Shown here piece after piece: positions 43,639 to 54,866 of a DNA stretch of 64,000 bases. The stretch's first letter is position 1, and every line of letters begins with the position of its first letter. The notes beneath the pieces are model-generated. The model ran no database searches, was not told the origin of the DNA, and saw only the letters and a list, made by a program, of their open reading frames with translations. Source of the DNA: Mycolicibacterium fluoranthenivorans (GTDB lineage: Bacteria; Actinomycetota; Actinomycetes; Mycobacteriales; Mycobacteriaceae); contig NZ_JAANOW010000001.1 in NCBI RefSeq assembly GCF_011758805.1, positions 248,001-312,000 on the forward strand. The letters run 5' to 3'. A program made the translations under genes and the position numbers.

Positions 43639-45342
43639 ATGGCCCGCAACTCACCCCTCGACGCCAGGGACGTACCCGACACCGGGATCCCGGTGGAGAT
43701 TGCGGCCGCCATGAGCATGGCCGAGCGCCATGACTGGCACCTGAACTACCTGCGAAGCAGACTGGTCTCCCGCCGCCTCTTCCTCGGTGGGGCGGCGGCC
43801 GCCGCAGCGATCGCCGCGGTGGGCGGATCCCCGTTCGGGGTTCGCGCCTACGCGGACGACGCGCCGCTGGGGGTGGCCAACCGCCGGGTGGGGTACGGCT
43901 CGGATGCCTCGACTCAGCTGCGGTTGTCCGCGCAGCTCTCCCGAAATCCCAAGGGTACGAGAGTTTTCCTGGACCACGGCCCGACGGCCGACCTGGGCGC
44001 GACGGTGCAGGCCGAGATCCGGAATCTGGTGACCCAGATCCCCGATGGCCGCGGCGGCGTGCTGGCCGCCGAACAGTTCTATGTGCACGCCCCGATCGAC
44101 GGTCTGCCCGGCGCGGCGGCGCACCACTACCGCTGGCGCACCGACGACGGCTTCCTCGGCGATGTGCGCTCGGCCTCGACGGCGATGCCGAGCGCCAGGG
44201 CGGCCACCGGCCCGTTCCGGTTCACCATGATCGGAGACCAGGGCACCGACGACACGCCGCTGCTGCCGCCCGGCCTCGCCGCCGGTGAATACGACGACCG
44301 CTACTACAAGCCCGACAACGACCCGGACGTGCCGCACACGGCCAATGTGCTGCGCCAGATCATCGCGGCGCGCCCCGACTTCCACGTGCTGGCCGGCGAT
44401 ATCGCGTACGCCGATCCGTCGGGCATGGGGAGGCCGGGTGCGTTCGTCGGCCCTGGCGGTACGCCGCCCGCGGGCTTCGACAAGTTCAACCCCTTCGTCT
44501 GGGATGTCTACCTGGGCTCCATCGAAGGCAGCGCCTCGACGACGCCGTGGATGTTCGCCACCGGCAATCACGATATGGAGGCGGCGTACGGGACACACGG
44601 GTACGGGGGCCATCTCGCCAGGCTGGACTTTCCCGGCAACGGTCCCGCGAACTGCCCGTCGGTGTACTCGTTCGTCTACGGCAACGTCGCGGTGCTGTCG
44701 CTGGACGCCAATGACGTGAGCTACGAGATCACCACCAACACCGGATACTCCGGGGGCGCCCAAACAACGTGGACGGCAAGGACACTCGCGGCGTACCGAG
44801 CCGACCCGGATATCGACTTCATCGTCTGCTTCTTCCACCACTGCGCGTACTCCACCACCGACGCACACGCCAGCGACGGCGGCCTGCGGGCGGCATGGTG
44901 CGACCTGTTCGACCGATACCAGGTCGACCTCGTCCTGCAGGGTCACAATCACGTGTTCGAGCGCACCGACCCGATCCGGGGCGGGGCACCGACGAGGGTC
45001 GCCCTGGACAACTCCGTGGTCTATCCCGCCACGGAGGGCACGGTCTATTACACCGTCGGGTGCGGCGGCCGCCCGCGATACGGCTTCCAGCCCGGTGAAC
45101 TGGAGAGCTACCGCGGCCATGTGCTCGACGATCTGAGCGTGCCGAACAGCTATGTCTGGAACGCCGCCGGTGGCAAGCAGGCCGAGGCGGTCAACTGGTC
45201 GCGGGTGCGGTTCCGCAACTACGCGTTCCTGCGGGTCGACGTGCGGCCCGGCGTCCTGGTCAGTGAGATGGACGTGACTGCCGTCGACGAATACGGACGG
45301 GAGTTCGACACACTCACCTACCGGCGCCCGGTACGCACCTGA
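43639..45342 (+). CDS. Tat-exported metallophosphoesterase (purple acid phosphatase-like)
   Basis: This 567-residue calcineurin-like phosphoesterase has a twin-arginine leader SRRLFLGGAAAAAAIAA (residues 44 on), preceded by an unusually long N region. The metal-binding blocks are in order: MIGDQGTDDT near 196, LAGDIAYADPSG near 252, TGNHDMEAA near 309, FFHHCAYST near 396 and LQGHNHVFERT near 434. An N-terminal fibronectin-like domain precedes the catalytic domain, as in plant-type purple acid phosphatases. It is presumably secreted or cell-wall located and hydrolyses phosphomonoesters, helping to acquire phosphate. Confidence 0.9.
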   Translation: MARNSPLDARDVPDTGIPVEIAAAMSMAERHDWHLNYLRSRLVSRRLFLGGAAAAAAIAAVGGSPFGVRAYADDAPLGVANRRVGYGSDASTQLRLSAQLSRNPKGTRVFLDHGPTADLGATVQAEIRNLVTQIPDGRGGVLAAEQFYVHAPIDGLPGAAAHHYRWRTDDGFLGDVRSASTAMPSARAATGPFRFTMIGDQGTDDTPLLPPGLAAGEYDDRYYKPDNDPDVPHTANVLRQIIAARPDFHVLAGDIAYADPSGMGRPGAFVGPGGTPPAGFDKFNPFVWDVYLGSIEGSASTTPWMFATGNHDMEAAYGTHGYGGHLARLDFPGNGPANCPSVYSFVYGNVAVLSLDANDVSYEITTNTGYSGGAQTTWTARTLAAYRADPDIDFIVCFFHHCAYSTTDAHASDGGLRAAWCDLFDRYQVDLVLQGHNHVFERTDPIRGGAPTRVALDNSVVYPATEGTVYYTVGCGGRPRYGFQPGELESYRGHVLDDLSVPNSYVWNAAGGKQAEAVNWSRVRFRNYAFLRVDVRPGVLVSEMDVTAVDEYGREFDTLTYRRPVRT

Positions 45343-45387
45343 GAACGCCGGGGACGGATTTCGGGGCGGTGTGAGGTGTGAACTACC

Positions 45388-45404
45388 TTACTCGCGGGTA
45401 ATAA
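45388..45404 (+). promoter_or_regulatory. Operator-like palindrome and -10 element of the reductase/desA3 operon
   Basis: TTACTCGCGGGTAA (45388-45401) is a 14-bp palindrome with one mismatched pair, and it runs into TAATAA (45399-45404), a -10 element. The start codon follows seven bases later, so transcription is predicted to begin at or next to the A of ATG 45412 (leaderless mRNA). A repressor bound here would block polymerase directly. Confidence 0.55.
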
Positions 45405-45411
45405 CACCGGC

Positions 45412-46542
45412 ATGGTCACAGCGATGCGCCGGCTGGCCCGGTGGAGTATCAGGCCCGCCAAGAACGTCGAGACGGCTGTCAGCCCGAAGGTGAACGTACT
45501 GCGCGGGTTGACCGCCCGCGCCACCACCCCGTTGCTTCCCGATGACTACCTGAAAATGCTGAACCCGCTGTGGTCGGCACGCGAGCTGCGCGGCGAGGTG
45601 GTCGATGTGCAGCGCGAGACCGAGGACACCGCGACGGTGACGATCAAACCGGGTTGGGGGTTCGCGGCCGACTACCAGCCGGGGCAGTACGTCGGCATCG
45701 GGCTGCGGGTCGACGGCCGCTGGCACTGGCGGTCCTATTCGCTGACCTCGGTACCGCAGCGCGGTGCCAAGCACATCACCATCACCGTCAAAGCCACACC
45801 GGAGGGTTTCCTGTCGTCGCACCTGGTCAACGGCGTCGCGCCGGGAACCATCGTGCGGCTGGCGAAACCCAAGGGCGACTTCGCCTTACCCAACCCGCCG
45901 CCGGAGAAGCTGCTCTTCATCAGCGCGGGCAGCGGTATCACCCCGGTGATCGCCATCCTGAGGTCCTTGTCGGTCCGCGGGCAGCAGCCCGATATCGTGC
46001 ACGTGCACTCCGCCCCGTCGGAAGCGTCTGTCATCTTCCGAGACGAACTGCGGGCACTCGAAAAGCGGCATCCCAGTTACCGGCTGCACCTTCAGCTCAC
46101 CGAGACGGCCGGGCATCTGGACTTCACCAGGTTGGATGGTGCGGTTGCGGACTGGAGGGCACGGTCGACGTGGGCATGCGGGCCGGCCCAGATGCTCGAC
46201 GATGTCGAGGACGCGTTTCATCGGGTGGGCCTCGACGCTGCCCTGCATGTCGAGCGGTTCACGATCGAGCGGACCGACAAAGGCGGTGAGGGCGGCACGG
46301 TGACCTTCGCGGTATCCGGCAAATCGATCGAGATCGACGGTGCCACCTCACTTCTCGAAGCGGGTGAGAAGGTCGGTATCCAGATGCCGTTCGGGTGCCG
46401 GATGGGGATTTGTCAGACCTGTGTGCTGGCCCTGGAGGAGGGGCACGTGCGCGATTTCCGCTCGGGCGTCGAGCACGGGGCCGGGGATCGGATCAACACC
46501 TGCGTCTCGACCGCATCCGGTAACTGCACACTCAAGGTCTAA
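45412..46542 (+). CDS. Ferredoxin reductase partner of DesA3 (Rv3230c-like)
   Basis: This 376-residue NAD(P)H oxidoreductase resembles Rv3230c, the electron donor of the DesA3 stearoyl-CoA desaturase in M. tuberculosis. The FAD motif RSYS lies near 109, the NAD-binding [15 protein letters not shown] near 164-178 and the C-terminal plant-type [2Fe-2S] domain has [10 protein letters not shown] with a fourth cysteine in INTCVST. The start ATG 45412 appears leaderless. The desaturase gene follows eleven bases after the stop. The same two activities occur as a single fused protein at 25367-27388. Confidence 0.92.
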   Translation: MVTAMRRLARWSIRPAKNVETAVSPKVNVLRGLTARATTPLLPDDYLKMLNPLWSARELRGEVVDVQRETEDTATVTIKPGWGFAADYQPGQYVGIGLRVDGRWHWRSYSLTSVPQRGAKHITITVKATPEGFLSSHLVNGVAPGTIVRLAKPKGDFALPNPPPEKLLFISAGSGITPVIAILRSLSVRGQQPDIVHVHSAPSEASVIFRDELRALEKRHPSYRLHLQLTETAGHLDFTRLDGAVADWRARSTWACGPAQMLDDVEDAFHRVGLDAALHVERFTIERTDKGGEGGTVTFAVSGKSIEIDGATSLLEAGEKVGIQMPFGCRMGICQTCVLALEEGHVRDFRSGVEHGAGDRINTCVSTASGNCTLKV

Positions 46543-46553
46543 GGGGAACAATC

Positions 46554-47792
46554 ATGGCCATCACCGATATCAAGCGGTATGCACATCTGACGCCAGCCGA
46601 TGTGGAAGCGCTTGCCCGCGAACTGGATACGATCAGATCAGATATCGAAGAGTCGCGGGGCGAGCGCGATGCCCGTTACATCCGGCGAGCCATCCAGCTT
46701 CAGCGCGGTCTGGGCGTCGGTGCCCGCGTCCTGCTGTTCGCCAGTCACCACAAGGTGGCCCGCCGGGCCGGTATCGCGATGCTGGCGACGGCGAAGATCA
46801 TCGAGAATATGGAGTTGGGGCACAACATCACCCATGGCCAGTGGGACTGGATGAACGATCCGGAGATCCATTCGACCGAGTGGGAATGGGACACCACCTC
46901 GCCCACCGAACACTGGAAGAAGTCGCACAACTTCATCCACCACAAGTACACCAATGTGGTCGGTCTCGACGACGATATCGGCTACGGCATCATGCGGCTG
47001 ACGCGAGATCAGCGGTGGGAACGCTGGATGATCGGCAACCCGGTGTACAACCTGCTACTGGGCACATTCTTCGAATGGGGCGTCGCCGCACACGGTCTGG
47101 AGACCGCGAAGGTGCGTGCCAAGGAGAAGTCCTGGGTCGAGGTCCGCAAAGACCTCCGGGTGATCGGTAAGAAGGTGGGTAAACAGGTCGGCAAGGATTA
47201 CCTCGTCTTTCCTGCACTGTCGGCCAAGAACTGGAAGAGCACGCTCAAGGCGAATGCGGTGGCGAACCTGATCCGCAACTACTGGTCTTATATGGTCATC
47301 TTCTGCGGGCACTTTCCCGACGGCGCAGAGAAATTCACTCGCCAGGAGTTCGAGACCGAGACGCCGGCGGAATGGTATCTGCGCCAGCTGCTGGGCTCCG
47401 CGAACTTTCGCGCGGGTCCACTGATGGCGTTCATGAGCGGGAACCTGTGCTACCAGATCGAGCACCATCTCTTCCCCGACCTGCCCAGCAATCGCTACGC
47501 GGAGATCGGCGAGCGGGTGCGGGCGCTGTGCGAGAAGTACGATCTGCCGTATACGACGGGATCGCTTCCGCGCCAGTACTTCCAGTCGTTCTGGACCATC
47601 GTCAAGCTCGCGCTTCCGGACAAGCTCCTCAGGGCGACGTCCGACGACGCGCCGGAGACGAACTCCGAACTGAAATTCCGGATCCGGGCCGGTATGCGGG
47701 AGAGCTTCGGCGTCGATCCTGCTACCGGGCGGCGGCGCGGGCTGCGCACGGCGATCCGCGAACTGGAGACCGCGGCGATGGCCACCGGCTAG
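46554..47792 (+). CDS. desA3: Acyl-CoA delta-9 desaturase, DesA3-like
   Basis: This 412-residue membrane di-iron desaturase makes oleoyl from stearoyl chains for membrane lipids and triacylglycerol. Histidine boxes are GHNITHGQWDW (about 90-100), HNFIHHKYTN (about 124-133) and QIEHHLFPDLP (about 302-312), with an oddly short hydrophobic middle (WSYMVIFCGHF). It follows the reductase gene with GGGGAACA ahead of ATG 46554. Its electrons should come from that reductase. The gene symbol is by analogy with M. tuberculosis. Confidence 0.92.
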   Translation: MAITDIKRYAHLTPADVEALARELDTIRSDIEESRGERDARYIRRAIQLQRGLGVGARVLLFASHHKVARRAGIAMLATAKIIENMELGHNITHGQWDWMNDPEIHSTEWEWDTTSPTEHWKKSHNFIHHKYTNVVGLDDDIGYGIMRLTRDQRWERWMIGNPVYNLLLGTFFEWGVAAHGLETAKVRAKEKSWVEVRKDLRVIGKKVGKQVGKDYLVFPALSAKNWKSTLKANAVANLIRNYWSYMVIFCGHFPDGAEKFTRQEFETETPAEWYLRQLLGSANFRAGPLMAFMSGNLCYQIEHHLFPDLPSNRYAEIGERVRALCEKYDLPYTTGSLPRQYFQSFWTIVKLALPDKLLRATSDDAPETNSELKFRIRAGMRESFGVDPATGRRRGLRTAIRELETAAMATG

Positions 47793-47804
47793 GCCGGTCG
47801 GCGA

Positions 47805-48329
47805 TCAGCGCGGTTCGGTGCCTTTCAGAAGGAACTTGGCCGCCGCGAAGGACCGTGCGGCGCCTTTGAAATCGTCGTTCAGCCGACCGAATTCGCTGAA
47901 GGGTGAGGTCAGGCTCAAGGTCGCGCAGTGCGTGGTCAAGTCGTCGAGGTGAACCGTCAGCTGCCGCAGGGCAGCGGTGAGGGCACGATCGGGCGTCGGC
48001 AGGGAGGTGCGGATGCCTTGGTTGATGGCGGTCACATCGCGGCACACCGCGTGCATACCGGCGAAGTCGCCGCGGGTGATGGTCGCCATCAGTCGGTCGG
48101 ATGCCGCTGCCAGCGCGCTCAGCGGTTGACCCTGCTCCCGCCGCCACGCACTGACAGGTCTGCTGCTGTACAACCGAACTCGTTCAGCACTCTGCGTACT
48201 GGCGGCCAGCGCAGGAGCCGACACGGCCGTGGTATGCACGGCGCCTCGGTCGGACTGGAGCGCGCCGTCGGCACCGACCACGCCAAGCGCCAGCACCAAG
48301 ATCACCGCGAGCCGGTGGGAGCGTTTCAC
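47805..48329 (-). CDS. Hypothetical exported protein
   Basis: This 174-residue protein starts at GTG 48329. A hydrophobic N terminus (KRSHRLAVILVLALGVVG) is a signal peptide or anchor. The remainder is alpha-helical in character, with two cysteines (MHAVCRDV and TTHCATLS) and no recognised domain. It is convergent with desA3, 12 bases between the stops. Similar small exported helical proteins of unknown role are common in mycobacteria. Confidence 0.7.
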   Translation of the reverse strand: MKRSHRLAVILVLALGVVGADGALQSDRGAVHTTAVSAPALAASTQSAERVRLYSSRPVSAWRREQGQPLSALAAASDRLMATITRGDFAGMHAVCRDVTAINQGIRTSLPTPDRALTAALRQLTVHLDDLTTHCATLSLTSPFSEFGRLNDDFKGAARSFAAAKFLLKGTEPR

Positions 48330-48680
48330 TGTGCGTGCTCACATACTTTTTTCGAGTCGGGGCAGGTCCGGTGGGCACTCTATCTCACCGCCGGTGGGCT
48401 AGGTGCCGTTTGTATTCGGCACGCGGGCCGGAGTTTTGCGAGGCCACGGGGTGCCGCGACCGGGCGAGTCGACCCTCAGGTTGAAGTTGAGGGTTGTCCG
48501 CCGCGCATAGCGAACAGTCTGTGGAACCCCGCGCGGTTGCTGTCATGGTCACTCCTCGGCAAGGGTGCTGTATGTATGCTTTTGGCGCGTCGCCTCACGA
48601 TTTGCCGACCAGCGGCCCCAGCATCGTTGCGGAGCGGCGCAGCGGGCCGCTGTAATTGGCACTCATTGTGTTGCGACACT
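48330..48680. other. Intergenic region of about 350 bases between divergent secreted-protein genes
   Basis: No convincing reading frame or RNA structure was found. It must contain promoters for the exported protein on the minus strand and the GH6 gene on the plus strand. Near the latter, GTGTTGCGACAC (48668-48679) is a short palindrome ending directly at the GH6 start codon. The base composition is less GC-rich than the flanking genes. Confidence 0.4.
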
Positions 48681-49682
48681 ATGTTTTTGGGCGTGATGTC
48701 CTCAGCTGCCGGCGTGGTCGCTCGGTGGGTCGCTCCGTTGTTGACCGTGGCGGCCATGGCGGGCGTGGGCCTCGTCGCCGGTCCGGTGCAGACCCCCGCC
48801 ATCCGCCTGGTCGATGATGCCAACCCGCTGGCGGGAATGCCGTTCTATGTCAACCCCGGGTCGGCCGCCATGCGGGCGGCGCAGAGTGCGGACCCGCCCA
48901 GTCCGCAGTTGACCGCCATCGCCAACACCCCGCAGGGGTACTGGATGGACCGGTTGTCCACCCCGGCGGTCGACGCGGCCTACATCGCCGCCGCGCAGGC
49001 CGCGGGCACCAGACCGGTGCTGGCCCTCTACGGAATCCCGCACCGCGACTGCGGCAACTTCTCTGCCGGCGGGTTCTCCTCGGCGGACGCCTACCGAGGC
49101 TGGATCGACGGAGTCGCGGCGGCCATCGGTTCCGGGCCGGCCGCGGTCATCCTCGAACCCGATGCGCTCGCCATGGCCGACTGTCTGTCGGCCGATCAGC
49201 GTCAGGAGCGTCTCGACCTGATCCGGTACGGCGTCGACACCCTGACCCGGAACCCGGCCACCGCCGTCTACATCGACGCGGGTCATTCCCGCTGGACCAG
49301 CGTCGACAAGATGGCGGCCATGCTCAACGACGTCGGTGTGGCCAAGGCCAGCGGCTTCAGTCTCAACACCGCGAACTTCTTCACCACCGAGGAGGAGATC
49401 GGCTACGGCGAGGCGATCTCCGGACTGACCAACGGCGCGCACTACGTCATCGACACCTCGCGCAACGGCGTCGGACCGGTCGACAGCGATTCGTGGTGCA
49501 ATCCCGCGGGCCGGGCCCTCGGCACGCCGCCCACGACCGCCACCGCCGGCGCACACGCGGATGCCTACCTGTGGATCAAGCGTCCCGGCGAATCGGACGG
49601 GTCGTGCGGGCGGGGCGACCCCGGAGCGGGCCGCTTCATGAACCAGTACGCGATCGATCTGGCGAGCAAAGCGGGTCTGTGA
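48681..49682 (+). CDS. Secreted glycoside hydrolase family 6 (CelA1-like cellulase)
   Basis: This 333-residue exported GH6 endoglucanase or cellobiohydrolase is related to Rv0062 (CelA1). The signal peptide covers about 1-37. GH6 blocks: YGIPHRDCGNFSAGG, LEPDALA with the proton-donor Asp, YIDAGHSRW, GFSLNTANF, YVIDTSRNG, WCNPAGRALG and AYLWIKRPGESDG. There is no carbohydrate-binding module. ATG 48681 or ATG 48696 may be the start. It probably hydrolyses beta-1,4-glucan, including biofilm cellulose. Its stop overlaps the start of an ABC-F gene (GTGA), an odd partner. Confidence 0.92.
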   Translation: MFLGVMSSAAGVVARWVAPLLTVAAMAGVGLVAGPVQTPAIRLVDDANPLAGMPFYVNPGSAAMRAAQSADPPSPQLTAIANTPQGYWMDRLSTPAVDAAYIAAAQAAGTRPVLALYGIPHRDCGNFSAGGFSSADAYRGWIDGVAAAIGSGPAAVILEPDALAMADCLSADQRQERLDLIRYGVDTLTRNPATAVYIDAGHSRWTSVDKMAAMLNDVGVAKASGFSLNTANFFTTEEEIGYGEAISGLTNGAHYVIDTSRNGVGPVDSDSWCNPAGRALGTPPTTATAGAHADAYLWIKRPGESDGSCGRGDPGAGRFMNQYAIDLASKAGL

Positions 49683-51325
49683 CCGCAACCCTCGTCGCTT
49701 CGAACGTGGCGGGCGGTTACGCCCACCGCACCCTCTTCGAGGGCCTCGACGTGACGGTGGCGCCGGGCGAGGTGATCGGTGTCGTCGGCGCCAACGGTGC
49801 CGGCAAGAGCACGCTGCTGCGCATCCTGGCCGGCGATCTCGCCCCGCTGGAGGGCACGGTCAGCGTCGCGCCGGCCGACGCGTTCATCGGATGGCTGCCG
49901 CAGGAACACGAACGGGTGCCCGGTGAGACCGTCGCCGCCTACCTCGCACGCCGGACGGGCTGCGCGGCGGCGACCCTGGCCATGGAGACCGCGGCGGCGG
50001 CGCTTGCCGAGTCGGATACCGCTGCGGACACCTACTCGCGCGCGCTGGATCACTGGCTCGCCACCGGTGCGGCAGATCTCGACGAAAGGCTGCCCGCGGT
50101 GCTGGCAGACCTGGGACTCGACCCGCAGGCCGTGCCGCCGGAGTCGACCGAGATGACCTCGCTGTCGGGCGGACAGGCGGCCCGGGTGGGTCTGGCGGCG
50201 CTGGTGCTCTCGCGATTCGACATCGTGCTGCTCGACGAGCCGACCAACGATCTCGACCTCGACGGCCTCGACCGGCTGGAGCGTTTCATCTCGGACCTGC
50301 GCGGCGGTGTGGTGTTGGTGAGCCATGACCGAGAGTTCCTGGCCCGCAGCGTCACCCGAATTCTGGAACTCGATCTGGCGCAGAACACCACGACGGTGTT
50401 CGGCGGTGGCTACGAAAGCTATCTGGAAGAGCGGGAGGTGGGGCGGCGGCACCGGCGCGAGCAGTACGACGAATTCGCCGATAAGAAGGCCGATCTGGTG
50501 GCCCGCGCACGCGTCCAACGGGAGTGGTCCAGTCAGGGCGTGCGCAACGCGATGCGCAAGGCTCCCGACAACGACAAGAACCGGCGCCGTGCGCAAACCG
50601 AGTCCAGTGAGAAGCAGGCGCAGAAGGTGCGTCAGATGGAGAGCCGGATCGCCCGCCTCGAAGAAGTCGAGGAGCCGCGCAAGGAGTGGACGCTGCAGTT
50701 CACCATCGGCGCCGCGCCGCGGTCCAGCTCGGTCGTCGCGACACTCGACAACGCCGTTGTCCGCCAAGGCGACTTCGTGCTCGGGCCGGTGTCATTACAG
50801 GTGGCAGCCGGCGAGCGGATCGGAATCACCGGCCCCAACGGGGCGGGCAAGTCGACCTTGCTGCGGCTGCTACTGGGGCGCCGAAAGCCCGATGACGGCC
50901 GGGCCGCTCTCGGTGCGAATATCGCCGTCGGCGAGATCGACCAGGCCCGGGCCGAGTTCTCCGGCCCGGGGCGGCTTCTCGATCGTTTCGAGCAGCAGAT
51001 GCCGTCGTGGTCGACCGCCGACGTGCGCACCCTGCTCGCGAAGTTCGGGCTGGGTGCCGACCATGTCGAGCGCGCGGTCGACGGGCTCTCACCCGGCGAG
51101 CGCACCCGAGCCGGGATGGCCCTGCTTCAGGCTCGCGGCGTGAATGTGCTGGTGCTCGACGAGCCGACCAACCATCTGGACCTACCCGCCATCGAACAAC
51201 TCGAGCAGGCGCTCGAAACCTATGACGGCGCCTTGCTGTTGGTGACGCACGACCGCCGGATGCTGGAGAACGTGCGGCTGGACCGGACGTGGCGCGTGGC
51301 AGACGGTCAGGTCGACCAGCGATAG
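49679..51325 (+). CDS. ABC-F family ATPase
   Basis: This 548-residue soluble protein has two ATPase domains in tandem and no membrane segment, so it belongs to the ABC-F translation/ribosome-protection group. The first domain has GANGAGKST (about 38-46), LSGGQAARVGLA and LLDEPTNDLD. The linker is very basic. The second has GPNGAGKST (about 385-393), LSPGERTRAGMA and LDEPTNHLD. GTG 49679 overlaps the GH6 stop. In size it resembles Rv1473, an ABC-F protein linked to macrolide tolerance, but orthology is not established. Either a housekeeping translation factor or an antibiotic-resistance protein is possible. Confidence 0.9.
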   Translation: MTATLVASNVAGGYAHRTLFEGLDVTVAPGEVIGVVGANGAGKSTLLRILAGDLAPLEGTVSVAPADAFIGWLPQEHERVPGETVAAYLARRTGCAAATLAMETAAAALAESDTAADTYSRALDHWLATGAADLDERLPAVLADLGLDPQAVPPESTEMTSLSGGQAARVGLAALVLSRFDIVLLDEPTNDLDLDGLDRLERFISDLRGGVVLVSHDREFLARSVTRILELDLAQNTTTVFGGGYESYLEEREVGRRHRREQYDEFADKKADLVARARVQREWSSQGVRNAMRKAPDNDKNRRRAQTESSEKQAQKVRQMESRIARLEEVEEPRKEWTLQFTIGAAPRSSSVVATLDNAVVRQGDFVLGPVSLQVAAGERIGITGPNGAGKSTLLRLLLGRRKPDDGRAALGANIAVGEIDQARAEFSGPGRLLDRFEQQMPSWSTADVRTLLAKFGLGADHVERAVDGLSPGERTRAGMALLQARGVNVLVLDEPTNHLDLPAIEQLEQALETYDGALLLVTHDRRMLENVRLDRTWRVADGQVDQR

Positions 51326-51329
51326 CGCA

Positions 51330-51554
51330 TCAGTCGGCCGGTTGCTCGGCGCGGCGGCTGTCGAACGCGAAGAGGACCAGGCTGGCGACGAATCCGGTGG
51401 CAGCGACGACGGCGAGCAACACCGCCACGGCGGTGTGTCCGCCGAGCGCAAGCGCGAGTGACCCGGTGATCGCGATCAATGCCGCAAAGTTCAGGAGGAG
51501 CCCGATGGTGGCGGGTGCATCATCGCGTCCCGGCGGGCTGACTGGTGTGCTCAT
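51330..51554 (-). CDS. Small two-helix membrane protein
   Basis: This 74-residue protein starts at ATG 51554. Two hydrophobic segments (IGLLLNFAALIAITGSLALAL and VAVLLAVVAATGFVASLVLF) are separated by a short GGHT loop; the tail is charged (DSRRAEQPAD). I do not recognise the family. It ends four bases from the convergent ABC-F stop and lies downstream of the efflux pump gene on the same strand, so it may be part of the pump's transcript. Confidence 0.65.
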   Translation of the reverse strand: MSTPVSPPGRDDAPATIGLLLNFAALIAITGSLALALGGHTAVAVLLAVVAATGFVASLVLFAFDSRRAEQPAD

Positions 51555-51604
51555 GGCGATCCATGTACCCACTCCGGCGGCGCGGAAAACCGCGGGGTGT
51601 CTTC

Positions 51605-53809
<2,205 letters not shown>

Positions 53810-53879
53810 TCAGTGGGATGGGAATGCGATATGAGTCAGCTGAGCGCGGCCGATGAGTTCCCGCCCGGCAACCGAGTGG

Positions 53880-54335
53880 TCATCTGACCGGGCTCGCGCT
53901 TCGCGGTGCGGGCGCGTGGAAGGCCGGGACGGCTTGGGTGACGCGGCGCTGGTCGCGCATGATCCGCCGGTTGAGAATCCGCTCGTCCCTGGGGGTCACG
54001 GTGCGGTTCTGGCGGGCCAGCAGATCCAGCTGTTCCCAGCTGAGACCGTCCAGGTCGCCGTCGGCGTCATGGGTGGCCACGACGATGCTGCCACGCAGCA
54101 GCGGAACCGTTTTCGCGGTGAAAGACGTGGTCGCCAAGAGTAGTTCGGAGGCCCGGCGATTGACGCGGCGCTGGCACCGCCGGGAAGTCGGGCTGAACCA
54201 GAAGTCGAACTGGCGGTCAGCGCTGGTCAGGCACTGCAGCCCTTGGTCGTGGATGAGCTGGGTGATATCGGCCTGGGTGTAGGCGCGGGTTTCATATACG
54301 GCGCCGGTGGCGCTGAAGTAGAGGACGGTGTTCAT
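53880..54335 (-). CDS. Hypothetical protein, basic
   Basis: This 151-residue protein starts at ATG 54335 (MNTVLYFSATGAVYETRAYTQ). It has no signal peptide or membrane segment. The middle and end are strongly basic (SPTSRRCQRRVNRRASE, RDERILNRRIMRDQRRVT), which would suit nucleic-acid binding. I do not recognise the domain. It is divergent from the secreted peptide gene at 54678 and is 160 bases beyond the start of the efflux pump gene. Confidence 0.65.
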   Translation of the reverse strand: MNTVLYFSATGAVYETRAYTQADITQLIHDQGLQCLTSADRQFDFWFSPTSRRCQRRVNRRASELLLATTSFTAKTVPLLRGSIVVATHDADGDLDGLSWEQLDLLARQNRTVTPRDERILNRRIMRDQRRVTQAVPAFHAPAPRSASPVR

Positions 54336-54575
54336 GATGATGACCCATTCGGCTCTTTCTCTGTGGACGGGTGCGCCGGCGCCCCGGCGCTGTTGCCAGA
54401 GATACCCGTGTGACAATTGAGGTAAACGTCGATCACGGTTCGGATAATTCCCGCGAAGCGAACCGTGCCCTTCCGGTATCTCCGTGCACCTGCACGGTGT
54501 TTAGCCGACGTGCGCTCGACAGATGACTGGCGGCGACGTCCCGGTACCACATCCTGCCAACCGTGCGCCAATTTC
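54336..54575. other. Intergenic DNA upstream of the first secreted peptide gene
   Basis: About 240 bases without a supportable gene; with the promoter box and leader at 54576-54677 the whole gap is about 340 bases. Its composition is lower in GC than the surroundings. It must include the promoter of the basic hypothetical protein on the minus strand. I see no other clear structure. Confidence 0.4.
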
Positions 54576-54611
54576 TGCCAACGGAATTAACCGTACTGAC
54601 CTGCGTGTTAT
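54576..54611 (+). promoter_or_regulatory. Promoter box of secreted peptide gene 1
   Basis: TGCCAACGGAATTA (54576-54589), then GTTAT (54607-54611) 17 bases further on. The same two elements, TGCCATCGGAATTA and GTTAT, occur before the paralogous gene. The GGAA...CGT/GTT pattern is reminiscent of extracytoplasmic (ECF) sigma factor promoters, but no sigma can be named. Confidence 0.5.
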
Positions 54612-54677
54612 GAGAGTCAGACCGGCCAGGAGAACCCCGAACCGGTAAGCGGACCCCAAGCAGAAGGACTGATGAAA

Positions 54678-54845
54678 ATGAAGAAGTTCGGATTTGCCAG
54701 CGTCATCGCCACCGGATTCGCCGCCGCCCTCGTCGGGTTGGCCGCGCCGGCTCAGGCCGATATCACCCACCACGACTGGGTGCACGAAATCCAGCAGCAC
54801 GCGAGCACCGGCCAGGTGACGTCGACCTTCGGCAACGGCCGGTGA
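54678..54845 (+). CDS. Secreted 55-residue peptide, paralog 1
   Basis: This tiny gene has ATG 54678 as start, nine bases after GAAGGA, matching the paralog exactly; ATG 54672 would add two residues. The product has a 27-residue Sec signal (MKKFGFASVIATGFAAALVG...PAQA) and a 28-residue mature peptide beginning DITHHDWVH and ending TGQVTSTFGNGR. Twenty-one of the 28 mature residues are identical to the paralog at 57979, including HHxWVH and the entire C terminus. It has no cysteines. The three close histidines could bind a metal; a role as signal, toxin or cell-wall peptide is equally open. A GNAT gene follows 21 bases later. Confidence 0.82.
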   Translation: MKKFGFASVIATGFAAALVGLAAPAQADITHHDWVHEIQQHASTGQVTSTFGNGR

Positions 54846-54866
54846 GCGGCTTGTAGCGTGTCCTGG

